Source of the DNA: Shewanella psychromarinicola
GTDB lineage: Bacteria; Pseudomonadota; Gammaproteobacteria; Enterobacterales; Shewanellaceae
Length of the DNA stretch: 64,000 bases
Direction: 5' to 3'
NCBI RefSeq assembly: GCF_003855155.1
Contig: NZ_CP034073.1
Coordinates: 4,154,001-4,218,000 of the forward strand
Part shown: in pieces, positions 1-9,700 of the stretch
How positions within the stretch are numbered: the stretch's first letter is position 1
How the letters are laid out: each line of letters opens with the position of its first letter
Translations under genes and position numbers: made by a program
Notes under the pieces: generated by a model
Seen by the model: only the letters and a program-made list of their open reading frames with translations
Told to the model about the DNA's origin: nothing
Database searches by the model: none

Positions 1-478
1 TGGCATACAGAGGTTAATCCCTCTCTTAATTGATTGTCTCTTTTTTTGTCAATTTTACGCATACTAAAAATGTTCTTCCTAAGTCAGTATAACTAACCTC
101 ATCTCGGGATAATAAGCGGTTATCAAACAGCCTTTTGTTTCTCTATCTGCCTTACATTAACGTTCAATAGGCCAGCTATTGACGCGTCAATACGCCTCGA
201 TAGCAACACAAAAGACCAGCTTGATATTGATGACTTAACGATAGACTGATTTTTATCCGTCTATCCCATCTCTATATCCCGAGTTGAGGCTAAGCTAATA
301 AATCATCTTGTTAAAACATATTTAGCGCATTGTTTTTATGCAGATAAAATATCGGAAACAATGACACTACTTAACCTTATTATCTCAATCGGGGTTAATT
401 ATAACCCACTATTTTACTAGCAAGAGCATTGTTCAAGTTTAAGACAATGGCTAAGCAATAAAACGACTTTAGATTATC
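1..478. other. Non-coding region holding repeat copy A
   Basis: No convincing gene is seen on either strand. The only structured part is the 193-bp MITE-like repeat at 97-289. The remainder lies downstream of the minus-strand diguanylate cyclase that ends at 479 and is AT-rich without a clear terminator. Confidence 0.5.
97..289 (+). repeat. MITE-like interspersed repeat, copy A
   Basis: The element is bounded by near-perfect 15-bp inverted repeats: CCTCATCTCGGGATA at 97-111 and TATCCCGAGTTGAGG at 275-289, with one mismatch when inverted. It is flanked by a direct CTAA on both sides (93-96 and 290-293), which looks like a target-site duplication. The interior aligns by eye along most of its length with 17122-17323 (copy B), and its left part with 56416-56540 (copy C). 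It contains no ORF. Size, terminal repeats and flanking duplication fit a non-autonomous miniature element; the mobilising transposase is not known. Confidence 0.7.
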
Positions 479-1348
479 TCAACTTGCATTGACTCGATTT
501 CCGCCAGCATTTTTTGCTCTATACATTGCTTGATCTGCATGTTGAATTAATTGCTGCTCATCATCACCGTTTTCAGGGTAACGAGCAACGCCAATACTCG
601 GTGACAGTTGCAAATTAAGACTGTCAAATTGATAAGGTTTCTCAAGCTCAATACGTATGTTTTCAGCAATAACAAGCACATCATCAAATAAATCAATTCC
701 ATTTAACACAACTAGAAACTCATCCCCACCAAAGCGCCCAACCGTATCCGATTTACGGACACAATCGCGCAAACGTTGAGCTATATTCTTGAGTAGCTTG
801 TCACCGACAAGATGACCATAACTATCATTTACATGCTTAAACCCATCAATATCGATAAATAACAAGGAAAGATCAGTGCCTTCGCGGCGCGCTAATCCAA
901 GTGAAGTTTGTAAGCGCCCAAACAATAATGTCCTGTTCGGCAATTCTGTTAATGGATCATGTCCTGATATGTAATGCAGTTGCCGTTCCATTTGCTTGCG
1001 TTCAGTAATATCGTGAGCAATCGCGATTCTAAATTGGTGATACTCTGACCATCGAGCAGACCAAAGAATGTCGACGATTTCTCCATCCTTGCGGACCCAG
1101 CGATTTTCAAACCGAGGTTGAAGTTTCCCACTCATTAGTGTGTCAACAACGTTAAGCGTTCTTATGCCATCCTCGGGATAGACAAAGCCAATCATTGGTT
1201 TGCCTATCACTTCGTCAGGAGAATATCCAAAAATATCTTTAAACGCAGCACTGACAAACACAAAACAGCCTTTTCTATCAACGACACAAACTGCATCAAG
1301 CATTAAATCCATAACATCTCTAAGCGCCACTAAGTCAATGGTCTTCAT
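479..1348 (-). CDS. PAS-GGDEF diguanylate cyclase
   Basis: Predicted cytoplasmic enzyme that makes cyclic di-GMP from two GTP. A PAS domain spans roughly residues 15-120 and ends in the DITERK-type linker typical of PAS/GGDEF fusions. The GGDEF domain follows, with an intact active-site motif GRFGGDEF (GGDEF at 210-214 counted from the upstream ATG) and an intact RxxD inhibitory I-site (RKSD, 201-204) five residues before it, so product feedback inhibition is likely. No transmembrane segment or EAL domain is present. I prefer the start at 1348: the GAGG Shine-Dalgarno directly abuts an ATG at 1357 and is better spaced for the later one. The signal sensed by the PAS domain is unknown, and the gene stands alone. 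Confidence 0.88.
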   Translation of the reverse strand: MKTIDLVALRDVMDLMLDAVCVVDRKGCFVFVSAAFKDIFGYSPDEVIGKPMIGFVYPEDGIRTLNVVDTLMSGKLQPRFENRWVRKDGEIVDILWSARWSEYHQFRIAIAHDITERKQMERQLHYISGHDPLTELPNRTLLFGRLQTSLGLARREGTDLSLLFIDIDGFKHVNDSYGHLVGDKLLKNIAQRLRDCVRKSDTVGRFGGDEFLVVLNGIDLFDDVLVIAENIRIELEKPYQFDSLNLQLSPSIGVARYPENGDDEQQLIQHADQAMYRAKNAGGNRVNAS

Positions 1349-1963
1349 ACAGTGCATACCTCGAGAAGTTAGATTTATTGTTAAAGGCTAATATATGCCA
1401 GCTTATAAGCAGAGTAAAATAAACTCAACGACTTATGGGAATATCATTTATTCATATCGATGAGGAAAGGCCTGAGAATTAACCTTGTATTAGTTATAGT
1501 GTAGTTTATCCATTGAATGAACAAACAGCACAAGTGATTTATTCTATTAGCATTCTGCTCACGACCATAAAAACATCGCCTACAGACAAAGCGAAGCTCG
1601 AACGAGTCATACTGATGCGGATCGAGCGTTCAGCCTTGCTGAGGAAATAACCGATGCAGCGATGTCATTAGACTCTGTTATTCAAACCGTTAATGTTTAG
1701 GGTCAATATGATAGATGTGCAGCCCTCGAACGAATTAAATGCTTCAGTGGTAAGCAAAAAATATTACATTATCATTTAAGCCAAGGTACCATTCACTTTA
1801 TAGAGTATAATTTATCCGTAATCCATGACCATGTTGTTGGCTTTATTGAGCATAAAAAAATAACAAAGCATAACTTATGCCATTAATATGCTCATTAAAT
1901 AATATAAATGCTTTATCCGCGCTTGCAAACTAGCATAAATGCGGTTAAGTTAATTGCAAGTCG
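1349..1963. other. Gap with no supportable gene
   Basis: About 600 bases between the diguanylate cyclase and the his promoter. One plus-strand frame stays open for about 49 codons (about 1552-1698) and reads like degraded protein, but it has no start codon or ribosome site and I do not recognise it. Nothing else is seen. Confidence 0.4.
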
Positions 1964-1992
1964 ATACACACGACATTCAATGAGAGTATAAT
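1964..1992 (+). promoter_or_regulatory. Putative his operon promoter
   Basis: A perfect TATAAT lies at 1987-1992, about 45 bases before the leader-peptide ATG, where the his promoter is expected. The -35 region is weak (gATACA-like at 1963-1968, 18-bp spacer). The assignment is positional inference. Confidence 0.45.
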
Positions 1993-2036
1993 TCCTCATT
2001 AAACTAATTAAATAAGATTACATAAAGAGAATTACC

Positions 2037-2084
2037 ATGAACATCCAAGTGACTACAATCCACCATCATCACCATATGCGGTAG
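2037..2084 (+). CDS. hisL: his operon leader peptide
   Basis: A 15-codon ORF reading MNIQVTTIHHHHHMR, with five consecutive His codons (2061-2075). It is followed by competing hairpins and an intrinsic terminator before hisG. This is the classic arrangement of his attenuation: ribosome stalling at His codons when charged His-tRNA is scarce prevents formation of the terminator. The upstream AAAGAGA supplies a plausible ribosome site. E. coli HisL carries seven His codons; five still gives a strong sensor. Confidence 0.9.
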   Translation: MNIQVTTIHHHHHMR

Positions 2085-2175
2085 CCTTCGGATGCTAACT
2101 GCCGAAGGACGATATCCTTCTGGTGGTGAACAATATTTCACATAAACCCCTGGAAGGAATTTCAGGGGTTTTTTG
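2061..2175 (+). promoter_or_regulatory. Histidine attenuator (leader RNA)
   Basis: After the His-codon run come a hairpin CCTTCGG (2085-2091) / CCGAAGG (2102-2108), an overlapping alternative pair GAAGGA (2104-2109) / TCCTTC (2115-2120), and a TGGTGGTG segment (2121-2128) able to pair with the CAC/CAT run itself. The terminator hairpin comes last. These mutually exclusive pairings fit a transcription attenuator. Folding was done by eye only. Confidence 0.8.
2145..2175 (+). terminator. his attenuator terminator
   Basis: Stem AACCCCTG (2145-2152) pairs with CAGGGGTT (2163-2170) and is followed by a T-rich run. It lies between hisL and hisG, so it acts as the conditional terminator of the operon. 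Confidence 0.85.
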
Positions 2176-2251
2176 TTGTTCTAAATTTATATTTTTATTT
2201 AAGCTGTTAAATTTACACTATTTTATAGTTAATACATTAAGGAAGTATCAC

Positions 2252-3151
2252 ATGAGTGAATCAAAGCGTTTACGTATTGCCATCCAGAAATCAGGTCGTT
2301 TATCAAAAGAGTCTCAACAGTTATTGAAAAGCTGTGGCGTTAAATTTAACGTTAATGAGCAACGCCTGATTGCCCACGCTGACAACATGCCAATCGACTT
2401 ATTACGTGTTCGTGATGATGATATTCCAGGCTTGGTAATGGATGGTGTTGTTGACCTCGGGATTATCGGTGAGAACGTGCTAGAAGAAGAGCAAATTGAG
2501 CGCCAACTAGCAAACAAACCCGCTGAATGTACTAAATTACGTGAATTAGATTTTGGTTCGTGCCGTCTATCATTAGCGGTACCCAATGAGTTTAAATACC
2601 AAGATGCTAACTCACTTGAAGGTCTGCGTATCGCCACTTCTTACCCCAACTTACTGCGCCGCTTTATGCAAGAAAAAGGCATTAACTACAGCGACTGTAT
2701 GTTAAAAGGTTCAGTTGAAGTAGCACCACGAGCTGGATTATCTGACGGCATTTGTGATTTGGTGTCGACCGGAGCCACCCTTGAAGCTAACGGCTTGTAT
2801 GAAACCGAAGTGATTTACCGCTCAAAGGCTTGCATCATTCAATCAAGTAAAACTCAATCTACTGAAAAACAGGCACTCATCAACAAAATCTTATCGCGTA
2901 TTAATGGCGTTATCCGTGCCCGTGAAAGTAAGTACATCTTATTGCACGCCCCAATTGAAACCTTAGATCAAATCGTGGCCCTACTCCCAGGCGCAGAAAA
3001 CCCAACAGTATTACCTCTTAATGACGACACTAATCGCGTTGCCATTCACGCAGTGAGTACAGAGGATTTATTCTGGGACACAATGGAAGAGCTAACGGCA
3101 TTAGGTGCCAGCTCAATTCTAGTCATGCCTATTGAAAAAATGATGGGGTAA
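2252..3151 (+). CDS. hisG: ATP phosphoribosyltransferase
   Basis: First enzyme of histidine synthesis: it joins ATP and PRPP to give phosphoribosyl-ATP and is the feedback-inhibited step. The 299-residue protein is the usual length of the long form, with the C-terminal ACT-like regulatory domain (about the last 75 residues) that binds histidine. The PRPP-site region reads [13 protein letters not shown]. The start is the ATG at 2252, preceded by GGAAG at 2241-2245. The frame stays open upstream to 2123, but that part overlaps the attenuator terminator and is not coding. First gene of the operon. Confidence 0.97.
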   Translation: MSESKRLRIAIQKSGRLSKESQQLLKSCGVKFNVNEQRLIAHADNMPIDLLRVRDDDIPGLVMDGVVDLGIIGENVLEEEQIERQLANKPAECTKLRELDFGSCRLSLAVPNEFKYQDANSLEGLRIATSYPNLLRRFMQEKGINYSDCMLKGSVEVAPRAGLSDGICDLVSTGATLEANGLYETEVIYRSKACIIQSSKTQSTEKQALINKILSRINGVIRARESKYILLHAPIETLDQIVALLPGAENPTVLPLNDDTNRVAIHAVSTEDLFWDTMEELTALGASSILVMPIEKMMG

Positions 3152-3156
3152 CACAA

Positions 3157-4446
3157 ATGCAAATTCTCGATTGGGCCTCTTTATCGACCAAGCAGCAACG
3201 ACAAACCTTAGCACGGTCGCCATTGATTGGTGATGCCAGTGTAGAGCAAGGTGTTCGCGACATTATTGAGCAAGTTAACGCTCAAGGTGATAGCGCGTTA
3301 TTGGCTTATAACAAAAAATTTGACGGTGTTGAACTGACAGAGTTAGCGTTATCAACTGACGCTATTGCCGCCGCTTGTGCGCGAGTGGGTGACGACGTTA
3401 AGCAAGCTGTAGCGCAAGCAGTCAATAACATTGAAACCTTTCACAAGGCGCAAGTGTTTCAGGGTGTAGATATTGAAACTCAAGCGGGAATTCGTTGCGA
3501 GCTTAGAAGCGAACCTATCGAGCGTGTCGGCTTATATATTCCTGGCGGCACAGCACCATTAATCTCAACGGTAATGATGCTCGCCCTGCCAGCAAGAATA
3601 GCCGGCTGTGGCAAACGCGTATTGGTCAGCCCACCGCCAATTAATGATGCGATTATTTATGCAGCCAATGTGTGCAGCATTACCGATATTTTCCAAGTCG
3701 GCGGCGCCCAAGCTATTGCGGCAATGGCGTTTGGTACTGAATCAGTACCAAACGTAGACAAAATATTTGGTCCAGGTAATCGCTATGTGACCGAAGCCAA
3801 GCGCTTAGTGTCACAAGACAGCCGTGTTAGCGTGTCTATTGACATGCCAGCAGGCCCGTCTGAAGTGCTAGTGATTGCCGACAAAGATGCTAATCCTGCT
3901 TTTGTGGCGTCCGATTTACTGTCGCAAGCTGAACACGGCGTTGATTCACAAGTGATGTTAGTCACTGACTCATTAACTCTTGCCGAAGATGTAAACCAAG
4001 CTTTAATTGAACAATTAGCCCAATTGAGTCGTAAAGACATCGCCGCGCAAGCACTAGAATGCAGCCGCAGTATTATTGTCAGTGATATGGGGCAAGCCAC
4101 CAAGGTGTCTAACTTATATGGTCCAGAGCATTTAATTATTCAAACTGCAGCGCCTCGTGAAGTACTGAAACATGTGCGCGGTGCGGGGTCTGTGTTTTTA
4201 GGGGCTTACACACCAGAATCTGTCGGTGATTATGCCAGTGGCACCAACCACGTGTTACCGACATATGGTTATAGCCGTTCGGTATCCAGCTTGTCATTGG
4301 CCGATTTTAGCCGCCGCTTTACGGTGCAAGAACTCAGCAAGCAAGGACTACAATCCTTAGGCCAAAGTGTGATGGTATTAGCTGAAAATGAACTGTTAGA
4401 TGCGCATAAAAATGCCATCGCCATTCGTTTAGCCAGTTTGCAGTAG
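3157..4446 (+). CDS. hisD: Histidinol dehydrogenase
   Basis: Zinc- and NAD-dependent enzyme for the last two oxidations, L-histidinol to L-histidine. At 429 residues it is full length. The family signature with glycine-rich segments is present (IFGPGNRYVTEAKRLV and DMPAGPSEVLV), and the conserved YGPEHL motif carries the catalytic Glu-His pair. It starts five bases after hisG stops, so the two are translationally close. Confidence 0.97.
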   Translation: MQILDWASLSTKQQRQTLARSPLIGDASVEQGVRDIIEQVNAQGDSALLAYNKKFDGVELTELALSTDAIAAACARVGDDVKQAVAQAVNNIETFHKAQVFQGVDIETQAGIRCELRSEPIERVGLYIPGGTAPLISTVMMLALPARIAGCGKRVLVSPPPINDAIIYAANVCSITDIFQVGGAQAIAAMAFGTESVPNVDKIFGPGNRYVTEAKRLVSQDSRVSVSIDMPAGPSEVLVIADKDANPAFVASDLLSQAEHGVDSQVMLVTDSLTLAEDVNQALIEQLAQLSRKDIAAQALECSRSIIVSDMGQATKVSNLYGPEHLIIQTAAPREVLKHVRGAGSVFLGAYTPESVGDYASGTNHVLPTYGYSRSVSSLSLADFSRRFTVQELSKQGLQSLGQSVMVLAENELLDAHKNAIAIRLASLQ

Positions 4447-4525
4447 TTGTTATTGTCTAAGCTTTGATCTAGAACAGAAGTGATGAATTAACACCTTTAT
4501 AGCGAAGAAAGTAGAGAACACAGCC

Positions 4526-5623
4526 ATGAGTCAGACCCAAGTAGCGCCTTTTGATCCAAACACGTTGGCCAGACCCGAGTTACTTACGTTAACACCGTAT
4601 CAAAGTGCCAGACGTATCGGCGGCAGAGGGGATATTTGGATCAATGCCAACGAGTCGCCATTTAATAATAGCCCGCTTGATAAAGTGAATCGTTACCCAG
4701 AATGCCAGCCACCTGAACTCATCAATGCTTACAGCCGGTATTCTGGCGTAAAAGCAAGTAACATTATTGCCAGTCGTGGCGCTGATGAAGCGATTGAATT
4801 ACTGATCCGCACCTTTTGTATTCCAGGTGTCGACACCATTGCTTGTTTTGGACCGACTTACGGCATGTACTCCATTAGCGCGGCGACCTTTAATGTTGGC
4901 GTCAACGCACTAAGCTTAACGGATAACTATCAGTTACCTCAAAATTGGCCAGCACAAATCGGCAATGCCAAAATTGTGTTTATTTGTAACCCAAATAACC
5001 CAACTGGCACTGTGATAGCGAAAGACAAAATTGAACAAGCAATTCAAGCGGCGCCAAATTCAATTGTGGTGGTAGACGAAGCCTATATTGAATTTTGCCC
5101 TGACTACAGCGTGGCCGATTTACTGGGTAAGTACCCTAACCTTGTCGTGCTGCGCACTCTATCAAAAGCGTTTGCCTTAGCGGGCGCCCGTTGTGGTTTT
5201 ATGCTTGCCAGTGATGACATTATCGATTTAGTGATGCGAGTCATCGCCCCTTATCCGGTGCCATTGCCAGTATCAGACCTTGCGATAAAAGCCTTAAGCG
5301 CAACGGGTATCGACACTATGCAAGCCCAAGTGGCTAGCTTAGTTGAGCAAGGAAAACGCTTAAGCAATGCACTTACAGCCTATGGCGCCAAGGTGTTACC
5401 GGCAAACGGTAACTATGTGCTGGCTAAATTTGCCGATGTCAACGCTGCCGCTAAACGCTTAAGTGATTCAGGTGTAGTCGCCCGCGCCTATAAAGATCCG
5501 CGTCTTGCTGATGCCATTCGCTTTAGCTTTACCAATGAACAACAAACAAATTTAATTATCTCTTTGTTTACAAAAAACCTGTCTGAGTCGGTAGCAGAAG
5601 TGGGCCAAAAGTCGCTTCGATAG
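4526..5623 (+). CDS. hisC: Histidinol-phosphate aminotransferase
   Basis: PLP enzyme that converts imidazole-acetol phosphate to histidinol phosphate using glutamate. The 365-residue fold type I aminotransferase shows CNPNNPTG (154-161), the Asp-containing VVVDEAY (181-187) and the PLP lysine K214 in TLSKAFALAG. It lies 79 bases after hisD, in the standard hisGDCB order. Confidence 0.96.
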   Translation: MSQTQVAPFDPNTLARPELLTLTPYQSARRIGGRGDIWINANESPFNNSPLDKVNRYPECQPPELINAYSRYSGVKASNIIASRGADEAIELLIRTFCIPGVDTIACFGPTYGMYSISAATFNVGVNALSLTDNYQLPQNWPAQIGNAKIVFICNPNNPTGTVIAKDKIEQAIQAAPNSIVVVDEAYIEFCPDYSVADLLGKYPNLVVLRTLSKAFALAGARCGFMLASDDIIDLVMRVIAPYPVPLPVSDLAIKALSATGIDTMQAQVASLVEQGKRLSNALTAYGAKVLPANGNYVLAKFADVNAAAKRLSDSGVVARAYKDPRLADAIRFSFTNEQQTNLIISLFTKNLSESVAEVGQKSLR

Positions 5624-5710
5624 ATAACCTGATGAACAGATTGATAGGCACATAGATTAACATTAATAGATTAAAACGAATAAAATTACACCCTATTGAA
5701 GGCATTGAAC

Positions 5711-6778
5711 ATGAAACAGAACATATTATTCATCGACCGTGATGGCACTTTAGTTGAAGAGCCGGCAATCGATAAACAACTCGATAGTTTGGCTAAATTG
5801 GTGTTTGAGCCACAAGTGATCCCAGCGCTGCTTAAATTACAAAATGCGGGTTTTCGCTTGGTGATGGTCAGCAATCAAGACGGTTTGGGTACCGATTCAT
5901 TTCCAAAAGCTGACTTTGATGCTCCGCACAATATGATGATGCAAATATTTGCAAGCCAAGGGGTGAAGTTTGACGATGTGGTGATTTGCCCACACTTTAA
6001 TGATGAAAATTGCAGCTGCCGCAAACCGAAACTGGGCCTTGTAAAAGACTACCTGACTCAAGGCAAAGTGGACTTTACCACTTCAGCGGTGATTGGCGAT
6101 CGCGAAACCGACGTTGAGCTTGCCAATGCTATGGGTATTAAAAGCTATAAATACAATCGTCAAACGCTGAATTGGGATGACATTGCTAATGTATTGCTTA
6201 GCAAAGGCCGTATTGCAACTGTGGTACGCACCACCAAAGAAACAGACATCAAAGTCACCATTGACCTAGACAGTCAAACTAAGGGTAAGATTGAAACTGG
6301 CATTGGATTTTTTGACCACATGTTAGATCAAATTCAAACCCACGGTAATTTTAAAATGGACGTGCACGTTGATGGCGATTTAGACATCGACGATCACCAC
6401 AGCGTGGAAGACACCGCCCTAGCCATTGGTGATGCTATTCGCCAGGCATTAGGCGACAAGCGCGGCATCGCCCGTTTCGGTTTCAGTTTACCCATGGATG
6501 AAGCCAGCGGCGAATGCCTAATGGACATTTCAGGTCGCCCATTTATTAAATTTAATGCTGATTTTGAGCGTGAAATGGTCGGCGAAATGGCCATTGAGAT
6601 GGTGCCACACTTTTTCCGCTCGTTTGCCGATGGCCTGCGCTGCACCTTACACATTGGCTCCAAAGGCGATAACGATCACCACAAAGTAGAAGCACTGTTT
6701 AAGGTACTCGGTCGTACGCTTCGCCAAGCGGTGAAGGTCGAAGGTGACATACTGCCATCAAGCAAAGGCGTGCTGTAA
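5711..6778 (+). CDS. hisB: Bifunctional histidinol-phosphatase / imidazoleglycerol-phosphate dehydratase
   Basis: A fusion of two pathway enzymes, as in enterobacteria. Residues 1-165 are a HAD phosphatase (motif DRDGTL, and a Cys/His zinc-loop reading [14 protein letters not shown]). The C-terminal 190 residues are the dehydratase, with the two metal-binding His clusters DDHHSVEDT and [13 protein letters not shown]. The start at 5711 is chosen because GAAGG (5698-5702) is well placed and it gives 355 residues, the E. coli length; an in-frame TTG at 5696 is an unlikely alternative. Confidence 0.96.
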   Translation: MKQNILFIDRDGTLVEEPAIDKQLDSLAKLVFEPQVIPALLKLQNAGFRLVMVSNQDGLGTDSFPKADFDAPHNMMMQIFASQGVKFDDVVICPHFNDENCSCRKPKLGLVKDYLTQGKVDFTTSAVIGDRETDVELANAMGIKSYKYNRQTLNWDDIANVLLSKGRIATVVRTTKETDIKVTIDLDSQTKGKIETGIGFFDHMLDQIQTHGNFKMDVHVDGDLDIDDHHSVEDTALAIGDAIRQALGDKRGIARFGFSLPMDEASGECLMDISGRPFIKFNADFEREMVGEMAIEMVPHFFRSFADGLRCTLHIGSKGDNDHHKVEALFKVLGRTLRQAVKVEGDILPSSKGVL

Positions 6779-6787
6779 GGAGTTCAT

Positions 6788-7462
6788 ATGACAGAACTAT
6801 CGGTTTCATCAAGCACGTCTACTACGGCTTCGACAAGCATGGCCAATGACCTTACCGTTATTATAGATACCGGCTGCGCCAATTTAAGCTCAGTACGGTT
6901 TGCCTTTGAGCGTCTTAACGCTAATGTCATTGTCAGTGCTGACTTTGATGTTATTCGCAGCGCGGCACGAGTGGTATTGCCAGGTGTTGGCACCGCAGGT
7001 GCGGCCATGGACGCCTTAAAACAAAAAAACTTAGTCGAGCTGATTAAAAGCTTAACTCAACCTGTGATGGGCGTGTGTCTTGGCATGCAAATGCTGGCAT
7101 CTTTATCGAATGAACATGGCGGTCGCAGCGAGCAAAGTATCACTTGCTTAGGCCTAGTACCCACTGACATCGGCGACTTAGACAGCAAAGGCTTGCCTTT
7201 ACCTCACATGGGCTGGAATCAAATTGAGGTCAGCGATCATCCTTTGTTTGTTGGGATAGAAAATGGCAGCTACGTGTATTTTGTTCACAGCTACCGCGCG
7301 CCAATCAGTGAATACACTTTAGCCCGCAGCACCTATGGCGAATCATTCAGTGCCGCTATTGGTAAAGGTAACTTTTTTGGGGTGCAATTCCACCCAGAAA
7401 AGAGTGCCAAAGTGGGTGCAAAGATTTTACAAAACTTTTTAAATATGGGGACACCACAGTGA
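6788..7462 (+). CDS. hisH: Imidazole glycerol phosphate synthase, glutaminase subunit
   Basis: Class I glutamine amidotransferase that feeds ammonia to HisF. The nucleophile Cys lies in GVCLGMQML, and the His-Glu of the triad in FHPEKS near the C-terminus. The strong AAGGAG at 6777-6782 fixes the start at 6788, which gives an unusual Ser/Thr-rich extension of about 17 residues before the domain begins ([12 protein letters not shown]). An internal ATG at 6839 lacks such a site. The stop overlaps the hisA start by four bases (GTGA), indicating translational coupling. Confidence 0.95.
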   Translation: MTELSVSSSTSTTASTSMANDLTVIIDTGCANLSSVRFAFERLNANVIVSADFDVIRSAARVVLPGVGTAGAAMDALKQKNLVELIKSLTQPVMGVCLGMQMLASLSNEHGGRSEQSITCLGLVPTDIGDLDSKGLPLPHMGWNQIEVSDHPLFVGIENGSYVYFVHSYRAPISEYTLARSTYGESFSAAIGKGNFFGVQFHPEKSAKVGAKILQNFLNMGTPQ

Positions 7463-8196
7463 TTATTCCTGCCATTGATTTAATTGACGGCCAAGTGGTG
7501 CGTTTATACCAAGGTGACTACGACAAGCAAACCACCTTTGACTTAAGCCCATTGGCGCAATTGCAGTCTTATCAAGCCCAAGGGGCAAAATTGTTGCATA
7601 TTGTTGACTTAACGGGTGCAAAAGATCCTAATAATCGTCAAACCCAATTAATTACTGAACTTGCTGCGGGGCTTGATGTTGATATTCAAGTCGGCGGCGG
7701 TATTCGAACTGAAGAGCAAGTCGCGGAATTATTAGCTATCGGAGTTAAGCGCGTGGTCATTGGCTCGCTTGCCGTTAAAGAGCCTGAACGGGTTAAAAGC
7801 TGGCTAAACAAATACGGCCCTGAGGCAATTTGTTTAGCGCTAGATGTCAACATTAACGACGCCGGTGAAAAAATCGTTGCGGTATCGGGTTGGCAGTCTG
7901 GTGGCGGTAAGTCACTAGAATCACTGGTGGCTGAATTTGAAACTGTCGGCCTTAAACATGCTTTAGTGACCGATATTAGCCGTGATGGCACCCTAACTGG
8001 CGCTAACACTGAACTCTATACTGAACTTGCTTCCACGTATCCTGACATCCTTTGGCAAGCCTCTGGTGGTATTGCCACGCTAGACAATGTCGCCGCAGTA
8101 CGCGACAGTAAAGCATCGGGGATTATTATCGGCAAAGCACTGCTAATTAACCAATTTACCGTTAAGGAGGCAATCCAATGTTGGCCAAACGCATAG
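7459..8196 (+). CDS. hisA: Phosphoribosylformimino-AICAR ribotide isomerase
   Basis: TIM-barrel isomerase of the fourth pathway step. 245 residues with the two catalytic aspartates in [12 protein letters not shown] and ALDVNI, and phosphate-binding loops reading VGGGIRT and SGGIAT. It starts with GTG inside the end of hisH, and its 3' end overlaps hisF by 19 bases. Confidence 0.96.
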   Translation: MIIPAIDLIDGQVVRLYQGDYDKQTTFDLSPLAQLQSYQAQGAKLLHIVDLTGAKDPNNRQTQLITELAAGLDVDIQVGGGIRTEEQVAELLAIGVKRVVIGSLAVKEPERVKSWLNKYGPEAICLALDVNINDAGEKIVAVSGWQSGGGKSLESLVAEFETVGLKHALVTDISRDGTLTGANTELYTELASTYPDILWQASGGIATLDNVAAVRDSKASGIIIGKALLINQFTVKEAIQCWPNA

Positions 8197-8951
8197 TTCC
8201 TTGTCTTGATGTACGCGAAGGTAAAGTGGTTAAAGGAATACAATTTCGCAATCACGAAATTGTCGGTGACATAGTGCCGCTGGCGGCTCGTTACGCCCTT
8301 GAAGGTGCTGATGAATTAGTATTTTATGACATTACTGCCAGTGCTCACGATCGGGTGATTGATAAATCTTGGATCAGCCGCGTCGCGGAGCAAATTGATA
8401 TCCCCTTTTGCGTCGCCGGTGGCATTAAAACCATCGAACAAGCACGTGAAAAATTGGCTTTTGGTGCCGATAAAATCTCGATAAACTCGCCAGCATTAAG
8501 TGACCCTAGCTTGATATCCCGTTTGCAAGACGAGTTTGGCCGCCAATGTATCGTTATTGGTATTGATTCATTTTATGATGCTGCCAGTGACAGCTATAAA
8601 GTCAAACAGTTTACCGGTGATCAAGCCGCCACTAAAGACACCCAATGGTATACTCAAGATTGGGTTGAAGAAGTGCAAAAGCGTGGCTGTGGTGAAATAG
8701 TACTTAACGTCATGAACCAAGACGGCGTGCGCGGCGGTTACGATATCAAGCAATTAAGCATGGTTAGGGCAATATGCGATGTACCGTTAATTGCTTCTGG
8801 CGGTGCTGGCACCATGGCGCACTTCAAAGAAGTGTTCGAACTTGCCAAGGTCGACGCTGCATTAGCGGCAAGCGTATTCCATAAAGGCATTATTGATATT
8901 GGTGAACTCAAGCAATATCTGCACGCCAATAGCATCGCAATTCGTTTATAA
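8178..8951 (+). CDS. hisF: Imidazole glycerol phosphate synthase, cyclase subunit
   Basis: Partner of HisH; cyclises PRFAR with ammonia to imidazole glycerol phosphate and AICAR. 257 residues, (beta/alpha)8 barrel. Catalytic aspartates lie in [12 protein letters not shown] and VIGIDSF, and the phosphate loops are VAGGIKT and SGGAGT. The ribosome site AAGGAGG (8164-8170) sits inside the end of hisA. Confidence 0.97.
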   Translation: MLAKRIVPCLDVREGKVVKGIQFRNHEIVGDIVPLAARYALEGADELVFYDITASAHDRVIDKSWISRVAEQIDIPFCVAGGIKTIEQAREKLAFGADKISINSPALSDPSLISRLQDEFGRQCIVIGIDSFYDAASDSYKVKQFTGDQAATKDTQWYTQDWVEEVQKRGCGEIVLNVMNQDGVRGGYDIKQLSMVRAICDVPLIASGGAGTMAHFKEVFELAKVDAALAASVFHKGIIDIGELKQYLHANSIAIRL

Positions 8952-8975
8952 TTTTGCAAAAAAAAGAGAACACCT

Positions 8976-9626
8976 ATGACTGATATTGTATTTGATAGCA
9001 CAAGCGTGGACTGGGACAAACAACAAGGCGCTACTTCGGGATTAGTTCCAGCGGTCGTGCAGCATCACCTGACCGGTAAAGTGCTTATGCTAGGTTACAT
9101 GGATAAAGCCGCCTTAGCCAAAACCTTAGCCACTAACCAAGTCACCTTTTTTAGCCGCTCAAAACAGCGTTTGTGGACCAAAGGCGAAACCTCTGGCAAC
9201 ACACTTGATTTAATTGCTATCGATAAAGACTGCGATAATGACAGCTTTTTAGTACAAGTTATTCCTAACGGCCCGACTTGCCATACCGGCACAGAAAGCT
9301 GCTGGCCAGATGGCAACGCCCATCCTTTTATCGATAACCTGACTAAGCTGATTATTTCACGTAAAGGTCAAAGTGCTGATTCAAGCTACACAGCATCATT
9401 ATTTGAACGTGGTACAAAGCGTATTGCACAAAAAGTCGGTGAAGAAGGCCTTGAAACCGCCCTTGCTGCAGCCACCCATGATAAAGAAGAGTTGGTCAAT
9501 GAAGCGTCTGATTTAATGTATCACTTAATTGTGTTACTTGAAGATCAAGGCTTGTCGATGGCAGACATCAATAAAAACTTATTAGATCGTCACACCAAAG
9601 CCAACAAATCTGACACGAATAAGTAA
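8976..9626 (+). CDS. hisI: Phosphoribosyl-AMP cyclohydrolase / phosphoribosyl-ATP pyrophosphatase
   Basis: HisIE fusion carrying steps two and three of the pathway. The N-terminal cyclohydrolase has [20 protein letters not shown] and the metal-site DCDNDS. The C-terminal pyrophosphohydrolase (about 118-205) has the [10 protein letters not shown] helix and NEASDLMYH acidic motif. 216 residues, typical of the fused form. Last gene of the operon, followed by a strong terminator. Confidence 0.96.
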   Translation: MTDIVFDSTSVDWDKQQGATSGLVPAVVQHHLTGKVLMLGYMDKAALAKTLATNQVTFFSRSKQRLWTKGETSGNTLDLIAIDKDCDNDSFLVQVIPNGPTCHTGTESCWPDGNAHPFIDNLTKLIISRKGQSADSSYTASLFERGTKRIAQKVGEEGLETALAAATHDKEELVNEASDLMYHLIVLLEDQGLSMADINKNLLDRHTKANKSDTNK

Positions 9627-9651
9627 CGCTTTAGCTGGTTAAATTAATAAT

Positions 9652-9677
9652 AAAAAAGACGCCACGGCGTCTTTTTT
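9652..9677 (+). terminator. his operon terminator
   Basis: Perfect 12-bp stem AAAAAAGACGCC / GGCGTCTTTTTT with a two-base loop. The symmetry would let it serve both the his operon and the convergent mscS transcript. Confidence 0.9.
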
Positions 9678-9700
9678 ATTGATGCAAAAATCGGTGTTAA

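Noticed and set aside
1552..1698. Open frame of about 49 codons between the diguanylate cyclase and his operon
   Set aside because: No start codon or ribosome site and no recognisable similarity; may be degraded coding DNA but not supportable.
2123..2251. Longer hisG reading frame with 43 extra N-terminal codons
   Set aside because: It overlaps the attenuator terminator, has no ribosome site, and the ATG at 2252 gives the normal HisG length.
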